From Chamaecyparis obtusa (lineage: Eukaryota > Streptophyta > Pinopsida > Cupressales > Cupressaceae), in contig BSBK01007729.1 in assembly GCA_027943335.1 (NCBI GenBank), positions 186,001 to 250,000 on the forward strand: a stretch of DNA of 64,000 bases, read 5' to 3'. A program made the translations under genes and the position numbers. Below the pieces are notes generated by a model, which was given only the letters and a program-made list of their open reading frames with translations, did no database searches and was not told the DNA's origin. Positions 60,937 to 64,000 of this stretch are shown in pieces. Numbering within the stretch: position 1 is the first letter of the stretch; every line of letters begins with the position of its first letter.

Positions 60937-61848
60937 TGATGTAGTGCAACGGGGAAGGATCCAAGAATGGATAGTCCAAATCTACACTAGCAACAACAAT
61001 ACAACAGAAAAACAAAAAAGAAAATTCTCAAATGGTAACTTTCATTCAACATGCCTGGTTGTAAGGTCTTTCAAGTTATGGCCAAATTAAAACAATTACA
61101 ACAATAATTCTGTAAGATATTACAAGATCCACTCCAAGCTAGCCATATATGTAACAATAGGCTACAAAAATGGTGGAAAAAGGAAGAAGAATCTAAACTT
61201 GTGCTTGCAAGAAACCAAGAAATATTCTTATCTTCCAAGCCCACACTAAGTTACGAGATCTAATTAATATCATCCCTCTTCACTACTCCATGATGAATAA
61301 TCATGAATCCCCCTTATAGACCTATCTAGACCCTCCTTGAATACACTTCTTCAACCACAAGTCAGTTGGAAGAAAGAAATAACTCCCAAGCCCAACTCGG
61401 CTCCTAAAAAAAACAAATATTAAATGCATTACAAGTAGGCTCTCAAATAGCCTTACAAATAATTAATTCTCCATGTCGGCCTCTAGATACATATAGAAGA
61501 ATACAACACAAGCTACCAACATTAAATACATAAGGTTGGCCCATCAAAACTCCAAGAACTCCAGTTGGTAAGACAAAAATACCAAGTGTCAGTAAAAGAA
61601 ACCAAGTCGTCTAGGCATCACCAAGAAAGAACGTCAATTGAACACCACAAGAATCATTGAGAAAATGCCCTGCCGAATTGTAGAAGTTTTATCAAGTTCT
61701 TTTAGTGACCAAACTCTTCAATAACCAAGTCCCTTCAATGACCAAGTCCCTCAATCAATAGTGTAACTGAGCAACATAGGAGCAAAACACCCCAGCATAA
61801 CACACCAACAAGCAAGATTTCCAACTACCCTAGGATACTCCTACATCA
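60937..61848 (-). repeat. G3 3' LTR
   Basis: 912 bp with TGATG...CATCA termini. In element orientation it begins TGATGTAGGAGTATCCTAGG, related to the G1 and G2 LTR starts, and is preceded by CACCTAGGGTGTC. A stretch near 61,050 resembles the G2 LTR (CATGCCTGGTTGTAAGG). The internal region lies to the right. Confidence 0.75.
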
Positions 61849-63537
61849 GACACCCTAGGTGTGAAAAGATGTTCTTAATGGCTAGAATAACATCTTCCAA
61901 GATTCAACATATAAACCCTAAACTGGTTCTTTATATACATATATGTCCTCCAAGTCTTCAAAACTCTTCCCCTGGATCCACTTCTTCTTTCTCTTCCTTT
62001 TCAAGTCTTTCCTTGACAATTTACAGGTCTATTCTCTAAACTAATCTCCAATCCTTTCAGGATCCTTTAAATCAACTCGGCTTTCAAAAATTAGGTTCCT
62101 CCTACTGAGTGTTGTATCCAATAAAAACATCAGGGAAAACTTCTTGCCACTCTTCTCAACAACACACACATTCTTGACACAATCACACACAAGCCTGTAA
62201 TTATACTACCAAGGTCTACTAAGAAATATGTGATAACTACTCAAGTCTACAATATCACACAATACTTGATCCTTATACTGGCCAATCTAAAAATCAACAA
62301 GACATTTCACCTTTACTTACAAAGCATGAACATCTTGCAATGAACCAATCCTATAAGGATATGGATGTCTCACTCTCTTCAAACCAAGTTTCTGAACCAT
62401 CTCCCTAGCCACAAGGTTAATAGTACTACCACCATCCATAATCATATTAAAAAGTTTACCTCCTGACTTGCACCAAGTTCTAAACAAATTACTCCTCTGA
62501 AAAGGTTCCACCTTAGTATCGAGCAATGTTCTTTGAACTAGCAAGTTTTCTGAATCTACCTTAGGTTTATTGAGTATGTTAGATCATTTATCACACTAGT
62601 TCTTCGATCACAAATTTTATGGGAACATTCAAACGATCAATGTCCTTCACAAAAAAAAAAAACAATTACCCTTAAAGGCAACCTTACCTATCATCTTCCT
62701 CTGCTCAATAAGTTTTGGTTCATCTTTAGTAGTTGGTTTATCCTTCATAGAGTGATCTTGTTTCTTCTTCCCTCAAGAATTAGCGTGTTGTCTCCTCTTC
62801 AAATTATCTTCTACCTTCAAGGCATAATGATAAGAATCCTCAACTAAATCAATCTTCAACATAACAATCTCATCTTGAATAATGAATCTCAAACCATTCA
62901 CATACCAAGCTACCTCTTCCTTACTGAGTTCTTTGTGTCAAGACTGAATAGTCAACTTATAGAACTCATTGGTATAGTCTTCTACAGTCATCTCTTTTTG
63001 CTTCAAATTTAGTAACTTTTTAAACAACTCAAGTTCATAGTTGATAGGTATGAAATTAGCTTTCAATTTTTCCACCATCAACCTCCTCCAATTGATCTTC
63101 ATTTCACCTTCATATTCTCTTTCTCTCTACACTTCTTTCCACTAAAGAGAAACATGTCCTTTAAACTTTGTCTGTGCCAACCTCACTCTAAGAGGATCTT
63201 CAATCTCTTTAAGCTAAAATAAGTCTTCTAACTCACCAATCCAATCAATCAAGTTCTCAGGTCTCAAAGTACCAGAGAAGTTAGAAACTTCCATTGAGTA
63301 ACTAATACTTAACCAAGCTATAGACCTCTATAAGTGACCAATTCTATCTTCACCAAATTTATCCCTTTGATCAATTCAGTCATATCCACTAGATCTAGAA
63401 GCCTCAAAGTCTTCATCAGCTTCTTCATAACCATCATTAGTGGCAAGATTCCTCAACATGCTAGAAATATCCCTCATGATCACAGCGATCATGTCATTCA
63501 ACTTCAATTCCATCTCAAATCTCAAATCTATTTAAAT
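61849..63537 (-). pseudogene. G3 gag and protease, rest of pol deleted
   Basis: Reading leftwards: gag with LSKEEVAWYVNGLRFIIQDE and LVEDSYHYALKVEDNLKRR (about 62,960-62,790), close to gag of G1; a degraded zinc-knuckle region near 62,680; retropepsin MIMDGGSTINLVAREMVQKL (62,450-62,390), where the catalytic DSG has become DGG; and the following conserved linker to about 62,110. Reverse transcriptase, RNase H, integrase and chromodomain are absent: only about 260 bp separate the linker from the 3' LTR. The 5' end is cut by the LTR beginning at 63,538. Confidence 0.78.
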
Positions 63538-64000
63538 TGATGTAGGAGCATCATGGGTCTAAGAGAAATCTTGCATCACCCAAAAATAGTTTTGGTTTCT
63601 TTTCAATAAGGGCTATCTTTTGTAGAGCAAAGCTTTTATTTTTGGAAATTTACTATTTTTAGTAAGTTTTTTATTTGTGCTCAGAATGGTCTATTTTCTT
63701 CCCCAGAGGTTAATTTTGGTCATATCAGGTTGCCAGTAAAGTTTCATTGCTAGATCAATTCTAGTTTTGAAGATATCAAAAAAAATTGTTATGGGCAGTA
63801 GGGTATATAAACTTTGACCTCAATTTTGAAGGTTTTAGAGGCCACAAATGAGATTGAAACTTTGGTTGAATGAAGCTTTCTTGATCCAAGTGTTGTAGAG
63901 TTCTTTGTGCCCTTTTTGAAATGGGGTCATAATAGTCAATTGGGTCAACAGGAGATGGCTTATGGTCTTTTGAAGTTGGGTCACCTGAAATGGTAGAAAA
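63538..64000 (+). repeat. Diverged G1-type LTR, cut by the window end
   Basis: It starts TGATGTAGGAGCATCATGGG and follows the G1 LTR for about 460 bp (for example TTTCAATAAGGGCTATCTT and GCCAGTAAAGTTTCATTGC), with more substitutions and small indels than the other G1 LTRs. The rest of the element lies beyond the window. Confidence 0.85.

Overview
This 64 kb window is repeat-dense nuclear DNA of a seed plant. Every protein domain I recognise belongs to a retrotransposon: Ty3/gypsy chromoviruses with a C-terminal chromodomain, Ty1/copia elements, a plant L1-type LINE whose ORF2 ends in RNase H, and a Tat/Athila-like gypsy fragment. Primer-binding sites match initiator tRNA-Met (TGGTATCAGAGCC type), as is usual in plants. 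Deep nesting, AT richness and the absence of any intact host gene suggest a large genome, perhaps a gymnosperm; that last step is inference. I see no intact cellular gene, rRNA, tRNA or CRISPR array.

Layout. 1-1,027: unassigned. 1,028-19,140: a minus-strand LINE (ORF1 about 19,108-16,700; ORF2 from an ATG at 16,664 to 1,314), split at 3,129-14,198 by a plus-strand gypsy array. That array, G1a/G1b, has three LTRs and two internal regions, starts exactly 5,100 bp apart, and one flanking ATAAA target duplication. 21,334-28,681: a minus-strand chromovirus (G2) with a 1.13 kb terminal-inverted-repeat element in its integrase. 28,682-31,557: microsatellites, a LINE remnant and decayed copia gag. 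31,572-55,806: an array of a small non-autonomous LTR element (Y) with four LTRs, A to D.

Inside the second Y unit sits a copia element X (34,890-51,617). X carries part of another copia element, Z (about 38,885-49,270), with a long extra ORF. Z in turn carries a third, more complete G1 element, G1c (41,183-47,519). This is four levels of nesting, each supported by target duplications or by reading frames that resume beyond the insert. 55,807-58,008: an LTR and leader of a further element (W) with a coiled-coil ORF. 58,009-59,190: the end of a Tat-like gypsy integrase carrying a 283 bp TRIM-like mini-retrotransposon. 60,937-63,537: an internally deleted chromovirus (G3, gag and protease only). 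63,538-64,000: the start of another diverged G1-type LTR.

The most interesting features are: two families (G1 and Y) that form LTR-sharing tandem arrays; a conserved hairpin at the 5' end of the chromovirus LTRs, preceded by a conserved non-purine sequence where a polypurine tract would be expected; the conserved unrecognised ORF of the Y elements; the extra coiled-coil ORF of Z; and the very small TRIM-like element. All coding regions carry stops or frameshifts, so autonomous activity from this locus is unlikely.
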